In this document: in pieces, positions 60,844 to 64,000 of the stretch | Position numbering within the stretch: the stretch's first letter is position 1 | Layout: each line of letters begins with the position of its first letter | Source: Lepeophtheirus salmonis | Taxonomy: Eukaryota > Arthropoda > Copepoda > Siphonostomatoida > Caligidae | DNA: 64,000 bases | Reading direction: 5' to 3' | Assembly (NCBI RefSeq): GCF_016086655.4 | Contig: NC_052135.2 | Coordinates: 22,968,363-23,032,362 of the forward strand | Program-made: the position numbers and the translations under genes | Notes under the pieces: model-generated | What the model was told of the DNA's origin: nothing | The model's database searches: none | Seen by the model: only the letters and a program-made list of their open reading frames with translations

Positions 60844-61910
60844 CAGGGTAGGGCAGCACAACCTGGACTTTTAATTAATATTTATTTTCTCATTACTACG
60901 AAAAGGTTTAGTGATTATATTTTAATATTCTGTTTCCGCTGTCCTTTTTACAAAAACAAACTGAAATATTCATTTTACCTTTTCACCATGAGCGAGTAAC
61001 AAGTGAAAAGACAGCGCCTCTCAGATCTCCTAGATGCTGGAATTGATGGGATGAAGATTACGGAGTCGGGTTTTTTAGTTGGCCAAGATGAAAAATAGAA
61101 AAAAATAGTGGAAAATACCTCTCCAGGATGTCAGGAAGTGGAGGGTATAATTTAAAGAGGGATATGAAGTTTTTATTAAGTTTGGAGAAGAATATAATGT
61201 AGGATGCCACTAAGTCGATGAATCGCCTCCCCAACGACTTCTCTGTGGCTCCTAGGACCATCAGGAGGGCTATGAGGCACAATTAGAGATTAGTTTCTTT
61301 CACAAGGACATTACACCACCTTCTGACAGACGGCATGACAGCTAGGAGTCCCGACAGGTGCAAGAAAATCCTCGCATGGATCAAGGTAAATTGGTCAATT
61401 GTCGGACAAAAAGATTTTAACATTTGATCAATTCAACAACTCCTGGAACGACCGCTAGCTAACAGAAACAAAAGAAGAGATCAAGAGGTTTACCACAGCG
61501 AATAACCGACCCAAACAATGGTCCTCGGCGTTCTGGCGTCTGATGGCAAATAGATGCCTCTGTTCTTTTTCAACGCTGGACAAAAAACTGTGAAGGAGGC
61601 CCACTATAAGGTGCTTAGATACACCATCTTGCCATGGCTGAAGACCAACTACTCGGAAGGTAAGTACGTGTAGACTCAGGATGGATCCTCCTCTCACACG
61701 TTCGTCATGTGCCAAAAGCTCTGCGCAGATAAAATGGCTTGATTCTGGTCCAAAGAGGTCCAAGCCCCTTTCTCACCAGATTGAATCCACTGGACTTTAT
61801 TATACGGGCACTTTGGAGAAGAAATCCAACAGGATCTCACACCCAAATGTGGACTCACTGAAGCCTTCCATAGTGGCTGCATGGGACAACTGCATATTCT
61901 TCAGGTGATG
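60844..61910 (+). mobile_element. Dead mariner-like transposon (transposase pseudogene, 3' truncated)
   Basis: The left end follows TA and reads CAGGGTAGGGCAGCACAACC, a mariner-type terminus. From about 60,988 (MSE*QVKRQRLSDLLDAG) transposase homology runs in shifting frames with several stops. Recognisable blocks are VLGVLASDGK, YKVLRYTILPWLK, a TQDGSSSHTFV (the second catalytic Asp context), FWSKEVQAPFSPD, and SHPNVDSLKPSIVAAWDN. No matching right terminus was found beyond about 61,910, so the 3' end is truncated or diverged. Stops and frameshifts show it is inactive. Confidence 0.8.
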
Positions 61911-62957
61911 TTTACAGGCTGTGATTGATAAATGATAATGAATGTGGCTATATTGAGTCCAATTTAATAACGCTTATATCAATAATCAATCCCTTGATTT
62001 CTAAAATTGAAAATAAAAGTTTTATAATAGAAGAATGTAATACTACGTCCTATTCAATGACATCATCATGGATAGATCCTCCGAACATAGTCCCATGTAC
62101 GACCATTTATAGTATGGCCTCCAGTTGCATACTCAAAAAAGTCTCTGAAAGTGATAATAAGACGTTAAAAAGTGTTACACAGCATTGTAAAATATTGTGT
62201 TCAATCCAATTTTAATTAGTTAGTCTCTTACTTTTTCAACTCTACGTACGTTATATATAATTTTGGTGATATATTTTTGATATTTTTTCTCTCTCCAACT
62301 CGTAGCCTGGGTCGATTTTAGATTAAAAAGTTTCTGGGGCAAATATATATTTTCAAGCTCTTTTCTTTCTTTAAAAGAAATTTAACTTTTTAGAAAATAA
62401 AATGCAAAGCATTTTTTTTTTTAATAACCTTATTTTTAGGGTGGAAATATCTATTTTTTAATCAATGGTATGCCTACCCAGCGCGGGCCCAAGTCAAGAG
62501 CAGTATAGGCGCCGGAATAAGGAGGGCAAAATGAATTTTTGTAACCCAAAAAGGCACCTTTCAACAACAAAAAAAAAAATTATAAGCTAAGATTTTTTAA
62601 ATCTAATTTATACATTAACTTAAATACTTTTCTGCGTGCTTTGCGCGCAAATGACCTAGTTTAAATACGACGGATATATAGCTTGCAGAGCGTTAAGGTT
62701 AAAAGAAAATAGGATCAATATTGAAATGTTATAATGTTTTTTCTTAGATTTTATAGCCTATCACTTATCAGTATCAGAGCCCTATAAGAATAGTTACGTC
62801 ACGAGATTATAGCGCCGTTTTGTGAAAGATATCAAATGGTCCAAAAACAACTTGAATACAATAAATGATTACAAAAAAAAAATATTGAGCTTACATACAT
62901 GATTAATTATTATAAACAAGTTGAATAATTACTATAATGATAATTTCTTTATTATAC
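61911..62957. other. AT-rich spacer, no supported gene
   Basis: A GC-richer block at 62,478-62,520 (CAGCGCGGGCCCAAGTC) looks transposon-derived. On the minus strand at about 62,080-62,150 a strong acceptor-like tract precedes a short open segment reading EYATGGHTINGRTWDYV; it is too short to assign. Confidence 0.4.
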
Positions 62958-62963
62958 TTTATT

Positions 62964-63706
62964 TCACATTCTTCGGCTTCTGAAAGTAGAAGAAGCTATT
63001 CTATTTTCTTTGATAATTGCAGTTTGCATTCTTAAATGTATGTGCATTCTTATCCAAATATACTTTGACACAGTGAAATATAAAATTTTATGATATTTGG
63101 GAACATTTATAGACGACTTAATTATTGAGTGTACAATTTTTTTTTCATTTTTTAGAATTGATTTGACATAAGATTTGAATAAAACCTCTATTATTGTAAA
63201 TTCATCCAAACAGTTCTTGGCACAATAGATTAATTGGAGGACATATAGTTCCTCAACGAATCTTAACTAAAGTGAATTCTTAATGGTTTTATTAGACAAA
63301 AGGCGGATTTCGTAATGTGAAGACTTGCAACTTAAAAATTTGATCTGGTCTGAATTAAATACTGAAGAGAGGCGTATTTCTAAATACTTAAACTTTGATT
63401 CTACGTCCCAAATTTGACATCTTTCTACTTCAACTTATTCTTTAATTCTTTTAGTTCTGCTTCATATATTTCTTTTTGGATTTGGAAGTCGGTATTAATA
63501 TCCTTTAGATGTTTTACCTCTGGATATGTAATGCACATATAGCAATTATTATTTTTTAAAGATAAATTAACTAATATAAAAACAAAATTATCTTTATACG
63601 AAGTTTCATCTTCTATTGTTGATGAAATTAGATTTATGCTCACTAAGTCTATTTCTCCATTTTCGGAAGTAGGAGGTCCCAAATTACGAATAAAGTATGT
63701 ATGATT
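62964..63706 (-). CDS. Possible 3'-terminal exons of an unrecognised gene
   Basis: Two open segments on the minus strand look exon-like. One begins after a CACAATTTCAG acceptor at 63,706 and reads NHTYFIRNLGPPTSENGEID, possibly ending at a GTAAAA donor at 63,518. The other (about 63,220-62,964) contains CAKNCLDEFTIIEVLFKSYV and ends at TGA 62,964-62,966, directly followed by AATAAA signals (62,958-62,963 and 62,948-62,953). The first has a loose motif resemblance to the calf region of integrin alpha chains (the 'Y-RN-GPS' pattern), but no transmembrane/GFFKR segment was seen. The gene, if real, would continue off the right edge. The exon boundaries are guesses. Confidence 0.25.
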
Positions 63707-64000
63707 CTGAAATTGTGGAGATCTTTTTTTTATTTGAAATTTGATATGAGAAAAAATATTTGAGATTTCCTAAATTGTTAAATTTGCTTAGGTTTTACCA
63801 TTGTTCTCCCAAATGAAAATGGGTTTATTAGAGGTTTTGGTGAGCCTTTGAAATTTAGGTTTGATATGTAAAAGCAATGTTGGAATGGCTTGAGAGTTGG
63901 AATTCGGTATGAATTTATTTTCTTCAAAATGTTTAGAGCACAATCAAGAATTATTTGATGGTTTCCAAACATTTCTTTTCATTTTTAGGAACCCTTCCTT
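63707..64000. other. Right-edge sequence, unassigned
   Basis: A 64-codon minus-strand open segment (63,972-63,778) with PLINPFSFGRT could be an upstream exon of the preceding candidate gene, but no splice sites or family support it. Confidence 0.3.

Noticed and set aside
61925..62215. 96-codon plus-strand open frame after the mariner relic
   Set aside because: No similarity to transposase or to any family; the composition is that of random AT-rich DNA.
1..64000. CRISPR arrays, bacterial operons, rRNA or tRNA genes
   Set aside because: No regularly spaced direct repeats, Shine-Dalgarno-led operons or cloverleaf/rRNA cores were recognised; the sequence is clearly animal nuclear DNA.

Overview
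The window looks like nuclear DNA of an arthropod, most likely a parasitic copepod (sea louse, Lepeophtheirus-like). The reasons are very AT-rich non-coding sequence with many TATGTACGTA-type simple repeats, GT-AG introns of roughly 50-100 bp mixed with multi-kilobase introns full of decayed transposons, animal-specific genes (an IFT dynein, MKK7, INF2-type formin, C2CD5), a mariner relic, and a deleted Tc1 element whose ends recall elements I associate with salmonid fish. The species is an inference; the gene identities rest on translated motifs and on exon joins worked out by hand.

Layout: 0.9-2.0 kb (+) holds the last three exons of a C2CD5/CDP138-like gene whose upstream part lies off the left edge. 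It converges on a 14-exon formin of the INF2/Form3 type (2.6-10.9 kb, -). From 11 to 26 kb there is no gene I can support, only fragments of several dispersed repeat families, a small TIR element and one possible gene relic. From 26.06 to 47.64 kb (-) lies a complete cytoplasmic dynein-2 heavy chain gene (DYNC2H1, about 4,250 aa, seven exons). Its last exon is an uninterrupted 8.7 kb, and its second intron (7.1 kb) holds most of the local transposon debris. From 50.0 to 58.3 kb (-) three genes sit head to tail: MKK7/hemipterous-like kinase, triokinase/FMN cyclase (DAK type), and a secreted protein with a ShKT module, a Cu/Zn-superoxide-dismutase-like domain and a long low-complexity tail. The rest is AT-rich spacer, a dead mariner transposase near 61-62 kb, and possible 3' exons of an unrecognised minus-strand gene at 63-63.7 kb.

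The genes do not form one pathway. DYNC2H1 (retrograde ciliary transport), the formin (actin assembly) and MKK7 (JNK signalling; in flies this pathway acts with the actin cytoskeleton) are housekeeping or developmental functions, and triokinase is metabolic. The most unusual protein is the ShKT + SOD-like secreted protein. It keeps the zinc ligands and most copper ligands but has lost the bridging histidine-46 equivalent and the active-site arginine, so it is probably not an ordinary superoxide dismutase. No CRISPR, rRNA or convincing tRNA gene was seen.
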